Assembly (NCBI RefSeq): GCF_017114945.1
Contig: NZ_JABXKQ010000037.1
Span: 1 to 64,000, forward strand
DNA from: Nostoc sp. JL34
GTDB lineage: Bacteria > Cyanobacteriota > Cyanobacteriia > Cyanobacteriales > Nostocaceae
Length of the DNA stretch: 64,000 bases
Direction of reading: 5' to 3'
In this document: positions 34,305-46,279 of the stretch, one piece after another
Numbering within the stretch: the first letter of the stretch is position 1
How the letters are laid out: every line of letters begins with the position of its first letter
Notes under the pieces: model-generated
What the model saw: only the letters and a program-made list of their open reading frames with translations
The model's database searches: none
What the model was told of the DNA's origin: nothing
Position numbers and translations under genes: made by a program

Positions 34305-36620
34305 TTACAGGCGTTGCGGTAGGAAAGCTATTGGGTTAACAGCGCCCTTACCTGGTGGATGGACTTCAAAGTGGCAGTGTGTACCAGTGCTGTGACCAGT
34401 AGTACCCATTAAAGCAATTATTTCTCCTTGATGTACCTGCTGACCCGGTTGCACCAGAATCTTGCTGTTATGAGCATAGCGAGTGCTGCTGCCATCAGGA
34501 TGGTGGATTTCGACGAGGTTGCCGTAGCCACCGCTGTTCCAGCCAGCTTTTTCTATCGTACCCTCAGCTGAGGCAACAACTGGCGTGCCAGTGGAGTTAG
34601 CAATATCAATTCCCTTGTGCGGTCTTCCCCAACGCATACCAAAGCCAGAAGTGAGAGTGCCCTTCGTCGGCCAGATATAAGCCAAGGTTGAAGTAGATGG
34701 AGGAGGTGTAAGTTCGTCAATCGGTCTGGGCAGATATTGATCCACTGCTGCTAAAGGCGGCATTGTCTGTGGAGAAACTGTGGTTCCCCGCATCTTTCCT
34801 AAAGAGTCAGAGGCATTTACTCTTCCAGAAGGCGTTGCAACCCTCGTAGCCGATTGAGTCCGAGAGGGAGTCCACTGACTAGCAGACCCTAAATTAGGCA
34901 AGAACTCTGGGTTTACTGCCTCGGTAGGGCGTACAGTAGTACGGAATTGGGGCTTAATTGGCTGAACGCTATAGTTAGACCGAATTGGTGTAGGAACTGG
35001 AATTGGTATCGCTACACTATTGGGTCGAGATACAGGGTTGGGTACAGTGAAGTTATTAGGCGTAGAAATAGGAGTAAGCATCGCAGCATTATTAGCTTCG
35101 ATCGCTGCTGCTGGCACAACTAAATTACCAGACTGTTGAGCGCGATATTTCTGCTGTAACCTCTGGATTTCCGCTTGTAAGCCCCGCAAACGGTCATTAT
35201 TGTTATTGTTTACCCTTGCTACCCTATTTGTTGGTGTTTTAGGCTGTTGCATTTCGGCAGCAGCTTGTGGCACTGGAATATCACCACCGACACCATAATA
35301 TTTCGCAGTGGGGCGGGCTATTTCTGAGTTGGTCGCACTATTTGCCTGAATCTTAACAGTTACCGGTGTAGGGACGGCAACGCTACTGTTGTCGGCAATA
35401 GTTGGTGATTGTGAACTAGGTAGATATGAGTTGGCACTACCAATATTCAGAGGAGAAGTGGCTGCTTTGGGAGTTTTACTGGACTCTACGAAAGTGGGCT
35501 TACTCGCTACAGTTGCCTCAACTGGAACATTTGCCTCAACTTGAACAGCAGGAATAACTAGTTTTTGACTAATTTGCAGTTCATTTGGATTATTGAGGTT
35601 ATTTGCCTTAACTAGTTCTGATACTGAAGTATTGTATCTGCTGGCGATCGCTGCTAGTGTATCTCCAGGCTTAACTTCATAGGCTGTTCGAGTCGAGGAC
35701 GCAATAACTGTTGGTGTAACTGCTGGTACTGGTACAATTGCACTCGCCTGTGTCTTCTGTTTTAACTTCGATATCAGGTTCGCTTTGCTTGCATCGTCAG
35801 AAGTGTCCAACTGGGCTAATACAGTCTTCTCAACCACAGTTGTGGGCTGCGCCAACTCTATATCAGGTTGTGATAAATTTTTGGTCTCCCCAGACCGCAA
35901 CTCCGCCAGACTCTTTCTTAAACGGTTCGATTTTTCTTGTAAGCGATTCAGTGCAAACTCTTGTTGCGCCTTAAGTTGTGCATTTATTTCACTGTTGGCT
36001 GCGGTTGACGTTGCCACTGTTTGTGGCTGGGCAGTTAGTGATGCATTTGTACTACCAACACCATCAGCACTATAGTCAGACAGATTATTGACTGTTGGGA
36101 AACTAGTTTCTGCTAAGGTATTGTTCAATCCCTGTGCCACTTGGGGCTTCAGGTGGGTGGAATTTTTATAAACCGCTGTTGCTTGGGAAAATGTTTCTGA
36201 TGCAGGAACTTGCGAAGACATCCCACTTGCCGCAACTTGCCATTTAGCTTCAAGCCCAGGCACTTGGGAGACAGCCGTTGGTTCCACGATCACAGGATTT
36301 TCCGGCACGCTCGCTGATGAGACTGCTTGGGACTCCAGCTTTGTGGAGGCAAATTTCACCTCAGTGTCAGGAACAGCAGGAATCGCTGAAGTTGCCTTTT
36401 GGCTGCCTACTGGCACCGCTGCTTGGGCTTGATCGCTTTGTCGAGTCACCAAAAGGCTGGTTGCTCCCATAGAGATTGCCAAGCCAATCATGGCAGCTTT
36501 TGTCCGCACCCGGCGGTTAACTTTTGGATTCGTCACATTTAGCAGTTCTACCGGGGCATCATCGCTGCTGGGGTTATTGTTCAACACAGCTTTTACTCTC
36601 TTTTTCAATGCTCGTTTCAA
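34305..36620 (-). CDS. LysM and M23 peptidase domain envelope protein (NlpD-like)
   Basis: A cell-wall protein of about 771 residues. A transmembrane or signal-anchor segment (MIGLAISMGATSLLV) lies near the N-terminus after a basic stretch. A long Ser/Pro/Ala/Gln-rich region contains a LysM domain (EVKPGDTLAAIASRYNTSVS to QKLVIP). The C-terminal M23 domain has SGFGMRWGRPHKGIDIA (HxxxD) and THCHFEVH (HxH), the zinc ligands. It acts on peptidoglycan directly or activates amidases. The start is TTG 36620 because AGGAGG lies at 36627-36632, 6 nt upstream; an upstream ATG at 36683 lacks such a site. Confidence 0.9.
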   Translation of the reverse strand: MKRALKKRVKAVLNNNPSSDDAPVELLNVTNPKVNRRVRTKAAMIGLAISMGATSLLVTRQSDQAQAAVPVGSQKATSAIPAVPDTEVKFASTKLESQAVSSASVPENPVIVEPTAVSQVPGLEAKWQVAASGMSSQVPASETFSQATAVYKNSTHLKPQVAQGLNNTLAETSFPTVNNLSDYSADGVGSTNASLTAQPQTVATSTAANSEINAQLKAQQEFALNRLQEKSNRLRKSLAELRSGETKNLSQPDIELAQPTTVVEKTVLAQLDTSDDASKANLISKLKQKTQASAIVPVPAVTPTVIASSTRTAYEVKPGDTLAAIASRYNTSVSELVKANNLNNPNELQISQKLVIPAVQVEANVPVEATVASKPTFVESSKTPKAATSPLNIGSANSYLPSSQSPTIADNSSVAVPTPVTVKIQANSATNSEIARPTAKYYGVGGDIPVPQAAAEMQQPKTPTNRVARVNNNNNDRLRGLQAEIQRLQQKYRAQQSGNLVVPAAAIEANNAAMLTPISTPNNFTVPNPVSRPNSVAIPIPVPTPIRSNYSVQPIKPQFRTTVRPTEAVNPEFLPNLGSASQWTPSRTQSATRVATPSGRVNASDSLGKMRGTTVSPQTMPPLAAVDQYLPRPIDELTPPPSTSTLAYIWPTKGTLTSGFGMRWGRPHKGIDIANSTGTPVVASAEGTIEKAGWNSGGYGNLVEIHHPDGSSTRYAHNSKILVQPGQQVHQGEIIALMGTTGHSTGTHCHFEVHPPGKGAVNPIAFLPQRL

Positions 36621-37414
36621 AGACGACCTCCTATGATCACTAGCGCTTAACTGATCTCGATTTTTCAGTTGGATACTAGTCAATGATTTAGATCACAACG
36701 AACGATAGACCAAGATCACATTCACCAGAGATGCTTACGCAAGATTAACCTGCTTCTCTGATTTAGACAAGTTCACACGTGTTAGCAAAACTTAAATTTT
36801 GCTGTGTTTACTTATCCTAACCACTCCTAACACCACTTAGGACGTTTGTACTCTTTACCATTGTCCGCGCTTGTCTTGCGTCAATTGCGGGGACTGGACA
36901 AACTATTTGCCAAGTCCATAGTCGCTGCTGAGAATGAAATTGCTGCGACTTCTGGAAAAGTTATGCCCCCTGCTGTAGATATCTTCAAGATATTTCTACC
37001 CAATCCGTCTTCTCAACACGAGACTTTACGTTGATTATTCCCTAAAAAACAACCGTATTAACTATCCGCTACTTTTAGGCTGCTTTCTGACGTTCATCGA
37101 GGCAAAATAGCTCAAATGCAAGATATGAATGGGTTTTAGGGCGTTTGTTCCTCAATCTAGGATGTTTGAAATTCATCAAAATCTATCATTCAAATTTGGC
37201 AATATCCCAAGTTTTATATACAAATTTCTTATAATAACCTTCCTATGTTTGTAAGTATCTTCCACTACATTTTGGCAATAAACACAATTTTCGGTATATT
37301 GTTTTACATATTATCGCAGTAACCAAGAAAATTTTTGCTGTCAAAAATAAATCGTCTAATGGATTCTGGGATAGATGCGTAAGTAAATATACGTATGAGC
37401 GTAAAGGTAAACAA
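36621..37414. other. Non-coding region upstream of the M23 protein
   Basis: Nearly 800 bp without a gene that I can support. A 62-codon frame at 36846-37034 on the plus strand has no ribosome site and no recognisable pattern. The region near 36700-36760 probably contains the promoter of the M23 gene. An AT-rich stretch (37200-37330) precedes the trmL 3' end. Confidence 0.4.
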
Positions 37415-37876
37415 CTATTGTAAATAGCCTAACTGACGACGGGTTTCAAATAAACCAATTGCCACACTCACTGACAGATTTAAGCTGCGAACCCCTGGTT
37501 GACTCATGGGAATATACAGGGTGGCATCGCAATCTGACAGAATTGCTGGTGGTAAGCCCGTGGTTTCACTACCAAATAGCAGCCAATCATCAGCTTGAAA
37601 CTGAAAGTTGACATAATTACAATTTCCACCAACCGTATAACCCAACCATCTGCCTCCACGCTTCTGATGTACGGTTTTAAAGGCTTCTAGCGATTCGTGA
37701 TAGTGTAGCTTGACATAAGGCCAGTAATCTAAGCCGGCTCTTTTGAGGTAGCGATCGCTAATTTCAAACCCCAAAGGCCCTACCAAATGTAACTCTGTAC
37801 CCGTAGCTGCACAAGTACGAGCAATATTACCTGTATTAGGAGGGATTTGCGGGTTAACTAAAACTACCTGAGGCAT
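37415..37876 (-). CDS. trmL: tRNA (cytidine/uridine-34-2'-O)-methyltransferase
   Basis: A SPOUT-fold RNA methyltransferase of 153 residues that modifies the wobble nucleotide of tRNA-Leu. The N-terminus VVLVNPQIPPNTGNIARTCA is the signature start of the TrmL/CspR group. The knot region has LLFGSETTGLP and IPMSQPGVRSLNLSVSVAIG, which bind SAM. Length and motifs are complete. It is a single gene with its own upstream gap. Confidence 0.93.
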   Translation of the reverse strand: MPQVVLVNPQIPPNTGNIARTCAATGTELHLVGPLGFEISDRYLKRAGLDYWPYVKLHYHESLEAFKTVHQKRGGRWLGYTVGGNCNYVNFQFQADDWLLFGSETTGLPPAILSDCDATLYIPMSQPGVRSLNLSVSVAIGLFETRRQLGYLQ

Positions 37877-38305
37877 TGTCCGTATAATTTACGTATTGTA
37901 TAAAACAATCTATTGTCAATGTTAAATCTACCAAAAGGTAGAGGTGATTCATAGGTTTTGTTAATAATAATCAAGCATCATCTATCGATTAGATTTTTAA
38001 AACGAAACGCAAACCCTCCCAGAGCAATGCCTGAGAGGATATTTGGCTCAAATCAGAAAATATTAAGTTTTATGTAGTTTATGTAGAAAAAGTAAGTGCT
38101 TGTGTCTTTTAGGGCTAGTAATGTCTCCAAGAAAATCTACCATTTGTATGAAGACGAGAGTAATGAGCAAGGAGTAGGGAGATAAGGGAGAAATAAGCAA
38201 TGCCCTCTCAATAGTGCTGAGTGCTGAGTAGGGGATCTTACTTTTTTACTCAGAACTCGGAACAGAACTGTTTTGCCCAATGCCCCATACCCCATACCTC
38301 TGGAG
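37877..38305. repeat. Intergenic region with short tandem repeats
   Basis: Mostly non-coding. A GTGCTGAGTGCTGAGT unit pair at about 38213-38230 and an ACTCAGAACTCGG stretch (~38251) form an imperfect inverted repeat of the heptamer family. TGCCCAATGCCCCATACCCC (~38274-38293) belongs to the CCCAATG type. The repeats lie downstream of gshA and may affect its transcript end. Confidence 0.5.
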
Positions 38306-39445
38306 TTAAGCCAGCAGAGACGAGTACAATTTGTCTTCGAGTTCGATTTCGCGCTCTTGGGTGGCAACAATAGCCTGAGTGATGACACGCTGGCTGTCAA
38401 AACCGACTGCGTGCAATTGCAACCACTGTTGAGCTTCATTGCCTTCGCGGAGGATTTTTTGCAAAGGGGAAAGGAAACAGCTAAAGCCTCGTTGTTTGGC
38501 GATCGCCCAAACATCTTGGTACATTTGAGCAATCCAATCTCTGGCTAGGATGCTTCTGCCATCTTGCCAATGTCTTAAATAAGCATCAAGACTACCAGCA
38601 GCAGCAGCAGCTTCGTTGTCAGCAGTTAGGGTAACGAGTTCTTCAGCAGAGAAAGTACTTTGAGTTAACGGATCAATGTTGGGATTTTCGATTACTTGCA
38701 ACAAACGCGCTTCTAATAAGGCAGTAATCGCCAGCAAGGCAATGGGATCTGTGACTAAATCACAAATTCGCAATTCTAACCGATTCAAGTCATAAGGACG
38801 GCGATCGCCATTTGGTCGCACTGATGCCCACAGATGCCGCACGTTTTGCATGGTTCCGGCAACGAGTTGATCTTCTACCCACTGGATATGATCGGCGTGG
38901 CTGGCAAATAACGGCACATGGCTAGGCGTTTGTGGGAAGAGTCCCCAACGCGTGGAGTGATAGCCAGTAGTTTTGCCATCTAGGAAGGGAGATGAGGCAC
39001 TCAGAGCAAGGAAAAGAGGTGCTTCCATGCGGATTACCCGACACGCCCGCATTAATACTTCTGGGTCGCTGATGCCTACATTAATGTGTACGCTAGCTGT
39101 GACTACTTTCGTACCGTAGGTATTTTCAATGTAGTCATGATAGGGATTTGCTGGATCGGAACGGAGAAAGCGATCGCTCCCACCCAAAGATAAAGTACTC
39201 CCCGGTATCAGCGTGTAATCGCCCAAGCGATTGAGGTAGTTTCGCAACTCGCGCCGGGGACGCAGCAACGCACACAATAAATTTTCGTAATTATGGGATG
39301 GTTGGGTTATGTATTCGACGTTGCGGCTATCTGGCTCCCGCATAAATTCACCCAAAGCGGCAACAATTTTGTCGGAGAGACCGACGATTTCACCTTGAGG
39401 CGTGCCAGTGTAAATCTCAATCTCAAAGCCTTTTAATAAGACCAC
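38306..39445 (-). CDS. gshA: Glutamate-cysteine ligase (cyanobacterial type)
   Basis: Forms gamma-glutamylcysteine from glutamate, cysteine and ATP, the first step of glutathione synthesis. The 379-residue length and segments KGFEIEIYTGTPQGEIVGLS, HINVGISDPEVLMRACRVIR, YHSTRWGLFPQTPSH and LNRLELRICDLVTDP are those of the cyanobacterial GCS2-like family. It starts with ATG 39445 next to a CCTTGTTCTCC-type (GGAGAACAAGG) site. It stands alone; gshB is not in the window. Confidence 0.93.
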   Translation of the reverse strand: MVLLKGFEIEIYTGTPQGEIVGLSDKIVAALGEFMREPDSRNVEYITQPSHNYENLLCALLRPRRELRNYLNRLGDYTLIPGSTLSLGGSDRFLRSDPANPYHDYIENTYGTKVVTASVHINVGISDPEVLMRACRVIRMEAPLFLALSASSPFLDGKTTGYHSTRWGLFPQTPSHVPLFASHADHIQWVEDQLVAGTMQNVRHLWASVRPNGDRRPYDLNRLELRICDLVTDPIALLAITALLEARLLQVIENPNIDPLTQSTFSAEELVTLTADNEAAAAAGSLDAYLRHWQDGRSILARDWIAQMYQDVWAIAKQRGFSCFLSPLQKILREGNEAQQWLQLHAVGFDSQRVITQAIVATQEREIELEDKLYSSLLA

Positions 39446-39897
39446 CTTGTTCTCCTCGGCTCTCTCTACCTATAAATTGTATCGAATTAGACGAATCTCT
39501 GGATCTATCTTTCAGTTAATCAAAGGTTAAGAATCATTTAATTGCCAACTCACACTAAATCAGGATGCCAGCAGATTTCTTAGCTGGATTCGGTAAAATT
39601 ATTATTACTTAAGTATGAAAAACATCCTAATTATGATTTATGCGATGTACAAATAGACACCATGCATGTATGCTAGTAAGCTTATGTCATTTTTAGACAG
39701 TTTTTTAGACAGTTAGCGTAGACCAAACACACACTTGATCGCTTCCTATCTGAATAGATAAATATCTCTCTCAAGATACATATTCGTTTTACGTGCATAC
39801 ACTATGACCTTAATATTACCTAATACAGCAGATATAATGTTAGCGTCTCTGGATAATAGAAATCTTTAGTATAGTACTAAGGGTTTCTACTATTGAA
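39446..39897. other. Non-coding region between the helicase/PLD pair and gshA
   Basis: About 450 bp without a gene. It contains two perfect tandem copies of TTTTTAGACAGT (39690-39701, 39702-39713) and is AT-rich near 39780-39890. It holds the promoter of gshA (towards 39446) and the 3' end of the PLD transcript. Confidence 0.4.
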
Positions 39898-41730
39898 TTA
39901 TGTATGTTGTAATATAAAACCACTGGGTGAATCACTCTTTTTAACAATATTGAGACGTAAAAACTGCGCCCACACTTCATCACTAAGTAAGTTTAAAGCA
40001 GCATCAGGATTGTGACTTGCGATCGCGCCTATAACTTTACGCCATCCCTGTTGTAATAACTCAAGAAAAACCTCTTCAAGAGAAACTTTACTTAGCAACA
40101 AAAGTGCCGTTTTAAAACTTACTGAATCAGCTTGTATATTCTTCAACCTTAATCCTTGAAGTGCTATATTCAACCACACAGGCAGAAGTTCCAGCCAATT
40201 GTTTTGCTGTATCTCTTTGAGTGCAATATCTTCCATACCTAGCGCACCCCACAGACATAAAGACTGTACAGCAAGTTGAAAATCGCGGTTTTCTAGAGCA
40301 TTATGCCATAAATTTTGAGCGTGATTTTGGAAGCGATTAGCGAGAAATTCATAAGCTTCCTTAACTTGATAGGGAATTGTAACTTTATAAACTGACTCAC
40401 CTAGTGGTAGGTAGTCGCCGCGATAAGATAGCCAGTTATGAGAGCCACAAAGATAGATTTCCTGATCAACTATTACTTCTTTAACATGTGAATCTCCCAA
40501 CCAAAAAAACTGTACAGATGGTAAACCATCAGGTGTTTTTATTGCTCGAAGTTTTTTCTCTACTTCTGGTGGAATTGGGTTATCTTCATCTTCTAGTTGC
40601 CGCGCAATTCCGTGTCCAATCAAAATCCAAACTCCGCGATTAGCTAATTTCTGTAATAAAGGAAGAGATTTTTCATTTATAATTGCCTGATTTCCCCAAG
40701 GAGAATAAATCATAACCTGACTTTTAGCCGAATTTAAAACTTCTGAAAAAACTTGGCTAATTTGTCCATCACGTAACTGCACAGCTTTAGCTAGCACTAT
40801 GGAATTATCTACTTTTTTACCAGCTTTTGTGGCAGCCTCTAGCGCCTTTTGACGAATGTTTTCGAGCCTAGCTTCTATTTCTGTGTTTTTCTGCTTTAGA
40901 ATAGCTTCAGGCTTATAATGGATGGTTTCAGTTGACAATTTACATAATGTTTGGAAAGATATTTTACCTTCAGTATGTAGAACTTCTAACCAATTTGATG
41001 CTGACTCTAAAATTTGCTTTCCATTTCTTATTTGAATAGTCAATTTATCTTCAAGAGAATCAAACATAACGAAAAGCGATATCTTTCTCCAGATTTTTTG
41101 AGTTGAAGCTAGCACCCTATAGGAAGTTACGATTTTTCCCTCTTCTGGTACATGAAGTGCTAAATTTGAAGCTTGAATACTTTTTTGTATTGCCTCAAGC
41201 GGTAAAGAAGCAATATCAGCAATTGTATGATCAATAGTTATAAAGTCTGCCAAGTCAGGAAAATTTATCACTGTCTCATTTAATGATTCAGATTGAAAGG
41301 TTATATTGTCGCTTAAAGGGTCTGTAATAGCATAAATTTGTATAGGATATGGTGGCTGTGGTACAGACCCTTTTTCATAGAATGAGCGACCTTCAGCAGT
41401 AACTGTTAGTGGCGATGTTGGTGATAAAGTTTGTAAGGAACGAAGAGTTGTAGTAGTAGTTTTGATAAATACAGAATCAAGTCCAAGTACAGATGCTAAT
41501 TCATCCTCTGTTGGCGGAGGTTGAAATTCAATAGCAGCGCGGATAATAAATTCTTCGAGTACGTTAAACTGGCGGGGTTCTTTGATATTGAGTTCTATAG
41601 GAGTTTGGCGCAAGCTATAACGGAATTGACGCGCTGCTAAAACTGATAAACTAGAATTTTGCGCTTCTATTTCGTCTACCAAATTTTTGAGATTGTCATC
41701 AATAGGTTTAGCAGAAGAGGCGAGAAACAT
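39898..41730 (-). CDS. PLD-like nuclease-domain protein, partner of the helicase
   Basis: About 610 residues. The N-terminal ~250 residues are unassigned. A phospholipase D-like region (~330-480) has [14 protein letters not shown], then [20 protein letters not shown], where H-x-K...D is followed by GS-x-NW, an HKD motif in modified form. Only one clear HKD is seen. The C-terminal part is helical. Start: ATG 41730 has GGAGG 8 nt upstream, better than ATG 41745. It overlaps the stop of the helicase gene by 23 bp, so the two are translationally coupled. Helicase plus PLD resembles Mokosh-type phage defence; the match is by architecture only. Confidence 0.7.
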   Translation of the reverse strand: MFLASSAKPIDDNLKNLVDEIEAQNSSLSVLAARQFRYSLRQTPIELNIKEPRQFNVLEEFIIRAAIEFQPPPTEDELASVLGLDSVFIKTTTTTLRSLQTLSPTSPLTVTAEGRSFYEKGSVPQPPYPIQIYAITDPLSDNITFQSESLNETVINFPDLADFITIDHTIADIASLPLEAIQKSIQASNLALHVPEEGKIVTSYRVLASTQKIWRKISLFVMFDSLEDKLTIQIRNGKQILESASNWLEVLHTEGKISFQTLCKLSTETIHYKPEAILKQKNTEIEARLENIRQKALEAATKAGKKVDNSIVLAKAVQLRDGQISQVFSEVLNSAKSQVMIYSPWGNQAIINEKSLPLLQKLANRGVWILIGHGIARQLEDEDNPIPPEVEKKLRAIKTPDGLPSVQFFWLGDSHVKEVIVDQEIYLCGSHNWLSYRGDYLPLGESVYKVTIPYQVKEAYEFLANRFQNHAQNLWHNALENRDFQLAVQSLCLWGALGMEDIALKEIQQNNWLELLPVWLNIALQGLRLKNIQADSVSFKTALLLLSKVSLEEVFLELLQQGWRKVIGAIASHNPDAALNLLSDEVWAQFLRLNIVKKSDSPSGFILQHT

Positions 41731-44700
41731 CAACGAAACCTCCATGAAGACTTACAATATTTGAAACTTCCGAATACATCCTTCCCACCTTACCTGATTG
41801 ATGAGTAAATAAATTATGACAACCCACAATTATCAAGAGTTCTTGAGCGCGAGAAAAAGCAACATTCACCCGTTCTGGCTTCTTAGCAAATCCCACATCT
41901 CCTTTGCTATTGTTGCGAACCATACTTACAATTACAACAGGTCTTTCCATACCTTGAAATCTATCTACTGTCCCAGTACGAATTTCTAGCGAAGGGAAAA
42001 GTTCAGATTGCAGACGTTCATCGATTTTTCTTAATTGAGCGCCATAAAATGTAATTACGGCAATTTCTTTTTTTGCTTCACAATTAGCAACTTTAGAAGC
42101 CCAAGTAGCCTCAAATTGCTGACACAGACGTTCAATCGCATCAATTTCTGGAGTATTAAAGTAAGAGGTTCCATTTCGTTGCTCTAAAAACTGGTTCTCT
42201 ATAGGAGTTTTTACCCAAATAAGATGCTGAGATTCTTGAATAATTTCGCCTGCTAGATGATGTGCGCGTTTTGTGTCTGGCTCCACAATACCAGATTCTA
42301 GTTTACCGTCATAAAATTGGTTGATTGCTCCCATAATAAATGGGTGCATTCGATACTGTGTAGTTAGCATTTGTTTCACGCTTTCATCAGCAGATTCAAA
42401 CTGACTTTTGAACAATGATTCTTCTAAGAATTGTAGTTCTTCTCGTGTATTGCCAATTGTTTGAGCAACTTCTTCTAAAGTGCTAGTATCAAGCATGGGT
42501 GGTAATTGCCGATGATCGCCTACCATGACTAACTTTTTGCCTTTCAAAGCTGGGATTAGTAATTCTGGTGGAGTACACTTACTAACTTCATCAATGATAA
42601 CGACATCAAAGGATTTGAATTCTTCAGAAAAACCTCTATTTGCAGCTTGAACACAGGTGATACCGACGACGTTTGCATTATCTAGATAGATACGCCTTAA
42701 ATCGTCGCGATCGCGTTCATTTGGCTGTCTTAATTTTTCTATCCAATCTTGTACAAAGTTCTGATATCTATTGATATAGCTCTCGTCTTTTTGGAGTTGC
42801 TGATCCAAAGATTCAAACTTAATATTAATGCTGCGTAAAAACTCTAAATTAAATAATTCACCATTGGAACTTTCAACCTTAAAATTATCAGGTATTGTTT
42901 GCCATTCTTTCACCCACCAGTTTCTTTCTAATATTAAAGTTTCTGATGGCTGCGGTTGTGACTTCTGTTCTATTTCACGTAGATTAGTTTGTAATTTCTG
43001 TAGATGTTTTAGAGAAGTTTCAGTTTCTTCTTGTAGCTTTGATAAATACTCATTTAGAGAATGTTTAATTATCTCCAGTACAGTAAAAGGTTCTAATGAT
43101 GAGATTAAGGTTTCAAATTGATTAATGGAAGTTCTACAATAATTCACTTGATTTGCAAATTCTTGAGGATGCTCCCAAATATTTGATTGTGTTGCAAGAT
43201 ATTTTTCAACTATAATACGTAATTGATCAGGGATATTTTGTTGATTAAGTTCTTGCAAGATATTAATAACTTGTCCAAGTTGCAAATTAGCATCTTGCTG
43301 TGCTTTTTCCACCTCAGCTTGAGTAATGGATATTTGCTGTTGACTAACTTCATTTTTCTGAAGTTCATTTAATTGTCGTTGCAGATACTGAAGCTGTTGA
43401 TCGGTTTCAGTTTTGACTTTTAAAACACATTGACGCGCATTTGCCAGGATTGTATCTAGCAATTCTTGGGTAATTTTGGTGAGAGTAGAGTCAATGTTAT
43501 TCCATTCCCATGATGCACCATAAGTTTTTTGAATTCTAATTAAAAAAACTTGGGTATTTTCAACTAATAACTTTCGCTGTTTGGGGTTTAGTAGCTGATA
43601 ATTACTAAACTGTTGATAGGTTTCTTGCCATTGGGTGCGATCGCTCTTTGATAGCACCATCGGAATCTGACTAAAATTTTCTTGTAAAAAATAGCTAAAA
43701 TTATGCTGTTTGCCTCGCCTATCAGTAAAACCTCCGTCTATCTCATAAGCGATCGCCTTTGCCAATACTTCCCATTCGGGTAGGTTTATTTTGTATGTTT
43801 TTGGTACTATGGTGAGCTTTAATGTATTAGCAAACATCAACAAACCTAGCGGTAAGTCTACTAAATTCTCTGTTAGTGGTAAACCTGATTGATGGCATTC
43901 TTTCAAGGTTTGATACAGATGAGAAGGTGCTGTAGATTTCCATTCCTTAACTGCTGAGATAATATAATCAATTTCCCGTTGGCGGTTTTCCCAAATCTGG
44001 ATTGTTTCCTGTAGGTTTTGCAGCTTGTTAAGATATTGCTGATAATCTGGTTGTAGCTGATTTAATGAGGCAAAATTTTGTTTGACAACTTGCACCAATG
44101 CCGCAACTTCTGAAATGGCTTGACTCGCATTTTGAGCAGAAGTCAACGCAGTTTTAAATTCAGCAATTTCTGTTGCTACAGTTTCACGCAACCAAGCCGC
44201 TAAACCAAAAGCACCAAGTGCCGGACGCACAAAGCCAAGTTCATTAGTATATTTGATGGTTTGACGAACATTTGCTAAAAATTCTTCTACTAAACTGTTA
44301 CCTTCTGTATATGGCTTAAGAATTGGCAAAAAATCTATGACTTCTGGAGCTTCCCAGTTTACATTTTGTGAAGCATTTAATATGTTTTCTAGTCCGGAAA
44401 TTAGGGATTTAACCTCGTTCCCTTTTTCTAAGGTTTCGTTGTAATAATTTTCTTGATTTTTAAAGTTTGTTTCTAGTTTTATCTTATTTTTATTGAATTT
44501 ATTTTGTTGCTGATTGAATTCTTCCTCCGCTTGTAAGTAAGCTGTAAATCTTGGTGCTGATGCTAGTAATTGACTGAAAATTTTGATGTTTTCCAGCCGT
44601 TGAGTCAGATTATTTTCACAGTCAGTTGCAGTATTTTCTAGCCATCTGCCAATCACTTGGTCTTCTAAAAAGGGCTGTCCTTCTTCCCCAACTTTTTCGG

Positions 44701-46186
44701 CTCTCCCCTTGCGTACTGCCCGAATCACTGGGTTGTGAACTAATCTACTCAGAGCATTATCTACTGCTAAATTGGCTTGAGATGCAATTAAAGTTCGTCC
44801 ACCGCGAAGGGCAATTTGATAGCAAATTTCGGCAATTACGGTAGTTTTCCCAGTACCTGGTGGCCCTTGGATGAGAACAAGATCCTTAGCGGCAAGTACC
44901 TTTTCTACTGCTGCTTTCTGACCAGGATTTGCAGAAGATAATAATAAATCTTGTGGTTGAAGTTCAACAGTTGTTTTGATTTGTCTAGCCTGAGAAGCAT
45001 CGAATAAAAAGTTACCCAAATAGGGATTTTGGGTGTAACCATTATTCAAATCATCTAAAGCTTTTTTCTTACGCTGAATCTGCTGAATATCACCAACTGC
45101 CTCAAAACACAAAAATCCTGTATCTGGCAACTTATAACGTTCTGCTGCCATGAATTCAGCTAAGTCGCGTTCTAATCTGAGGCTGATAATACAACGGTTG
45201 GGGTCAACTTCTTCAACAGTTCCTAATTGACGACCGCTAATCCAATTTTTGCCGACGGGAGCAGTTTCAAAAAGTTTTAAATCTTCGTTTTTTGTGCGTC
45301 TTGCTCGTTCCCAAAAGTTTTCTAATTCGAGGGAATTTTGATAAAAGCCGTCAAGGGTAGCTGAGGCTACATCAATTTCAAAACTGATTCGTCTTTTGAA
45401 GTTATAGTTATGACTTACGTAACGCACGCAAAACTGACGCGCTTTAGCGATTTTTTCTTCAATCTGCAAAAACGCTTTCCAAGCTTTAAGCTGATCTTCT
45501 GTAGGCACATTTTCGCCACAAACTGGCGCAGCAGCGATGCGTTTTAATGTCGTGGGTGCAATGTCGAGATGATGCTGATGATTAGGTAGCAAACGTAAGC
45601 GACAAGGTATAGCATAGCTATCAGCGTGTCCCCGTGAGGGTTGTAATAACTGAGCCGATAGTATTTTTAAACCGCCGCGTCCATCTTTTGGTACAGCCGC
45701 TCTAAATCCTAATGTTTTTCTGAGCTTCTCAAGTCTTGTCGGTAACTGAAAATCATTGCTGTCTGTTGCTATTGTCAAATCCCAAATTTCTTCTCTTGCT
45801 TCTTTGCCTGCACCTTTGCGGCGTACATAAAATAGAGAGGGCTTTTTACCAACACATTCCAACATTAACTCGTTGGCGCGATCGCGCCGCTCCCTAAATT
45901 CGGGATATGATTTCAGGGCAGTTTCACCTTCAAGATGGCGGATAAAACTATCAATTGCTGAAGCTATAAACATATAGCCCCAATCTTCAGAGTTTGTTTT
46001 AGTTTTCGAGGATTTTGCCGTTAGTTTATTTGCCACTGAACGAATACGTTCTGCATCTGATTCTGAGATTGCACTGGTATGACTTTTGACTGCAATTTTG
46101 AGTTTTTCGCAAATTAATAATAGCTTCTTGCTATCCAAATTTAATTCTTTTGCTAGTTCGTAGATTCTGAGTTTGCCGTTGTTCAT
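41708..46186 (-). CDS. Large SF1 helicase (UPF1/DNA2-like, COG1112) with IF2_N-like N-terminus
   Basis: About 1,492 residues. The N-terminus [20 protein letters not shown] resembles the IF2_N domain of translation initiation factor 2. The SF1 core starts with motif [22 protein letters not shown] (~440-460), [12 protein letters not shown] (motif II, ~1200), [11 protein letters not shown] (III), [20 protein letters not shown] (IV), [20 protein letters not shown] (V) and [16 protein letters not shown] (VI). Between motifs I and II sits a ~650-residue, largely coiled-coil insertion. It probably works with the PLD protein. ATG 46186 is chosen; a GTG 6 codons upstream is possible. Confidence 0.85.
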   Translation of the reverse strand: MNNGKLRIYELAKELNLDSKKLLLICEKLKIAVKSHTSAISESDAERIRSVANKLTAKSSKTKTNSEDWGYMFIASAIDSFIRHLEGETALKSYPEFRERRDRANELMLECVGKKPSLFYVRRKGAGKEAREEIWDLTIATDSNDFQLPTRLEKLRKTLGFRAAVPKDGRGGLKILSAQLLQPSRGHADSYAIPCRLRLLPNHQHHLDIAPTTLKRIAAAPVCGENVPTEDQLKAWKAFLQIEEKIAKARQFCVRYVSHNYNFKRRISFEIDVASATLDGFYQNSLELENFWERARRTKNEDLKLFETAPVGKNWISGRQLGTVEEVDPNRCIISLRLERDLAEFMAAERYKLPDTGFLCFEAVGDIQQIQRKKKALDDLNNGYTQNPYLGNFLFDASQARQIKTTVELQPQDLLLSSANPGQKAAVEKVLAAKDLVLIQGPPGTGKTTVIAEICYQIALRGGRTLIASQANLAVDNALSRLVHNPVIRAVRKGRAEKVGEEGQPFLEDQVIGRWLENTATDCENNLTQRLENIKIFSQLLASAPRFTAYLQAEEEFNQQQNKFNKNKIKLETNFKNQENYYNETLEKGNEVKSLISGLENILNASQNVNWEAPEVIDFLPILKPYTEGNSLVEEFLANVRQTIKYTNELGFVRPALGAFGLAAWLRETVATEIAEFKTALTSAQNASQAISEVAALVQVVKQNFASLNQLQPDYQQYLNKLQNLQETIQIWENRQREIDYIISAVKEWKSTAPSHLYQTLKECHQSGLPLTENLVDLPLGLLMFANTLKLTIVPKTYKINLPEWEVLAKAIAYEIDGGFTDRRGKQHNFSYFLQENFSQIPMVLSKSDRTQWQETYQQFSNYQLLNPKQRKLLVENTQVFLIRIQKTYGASWEWNNIDSTLTKITQELLDTILANARQCVLKVKTETDQQLQYLQRQLNELQKNEVSQQQISITQAEVEKAQQDANLQLGQVINILQELNQQNIPDQLRIIVEKYLATQSNIWEHPQEFANQVNYCRTSINQFETLISSLEPFTVLEIIKHSLNEYLSKLQEETETSLKHLQKLQTNLREIEQKSQPQPSETLILERNWWVKEWQTIPDNFKVESSNGELFNLEFLRSINIKFESLDQQLQKDESYINRYQNFVQDWIEKLRQPNERDRDDLRRIYLDNANVVGITCVQAANRGFSEEFKSFDVVIIDEVSKCTPPELLIPALKGKKLVMVGDHRQLPPMLDTSTLEEVAQTIGNTREELQFLEESLFKSQFESADESVKQMLTTQYRMHPFIMGAINQFYDGKLESGIVEPDTKRAHHLAGEIIQESQHLIWVKTPIENQFLEQRNGTSYFNTPEIDAIERLCQQFEATWASKVANCEAKKEIAVITFYGAQLRKIDERLQSELFPSLEIRTGTVDRFQGMERPVVIVSMVRNNSKGDVGFAKKPERVNVAFSRAQELLIIVGCHNLFTHQSGKVGRMYSEVSNIVSLHGGFVDVSRLFC

Positions 46187-46279
46187 CCAGTACTGCCTTT
46201 GCACACAAAGTTTTTATATTTTAAAACTTACGCAATAACTCTGTGAAACTCTTCTTCAGTTTCTCTAAGAAAGGCTGCA

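Noticed and set aside
36846-37034. 62-codon open frame on the plus strand
   Set aside because: No ribosome site, no recognisable domain, and it lies in the promoter-side spacer of the M23 gene; likely chance.
38137-38548. Open frames antisense or out of frame to gshA
   Set aside because: They overlap the 3' end of gshA in other frames and contain translated repeats.
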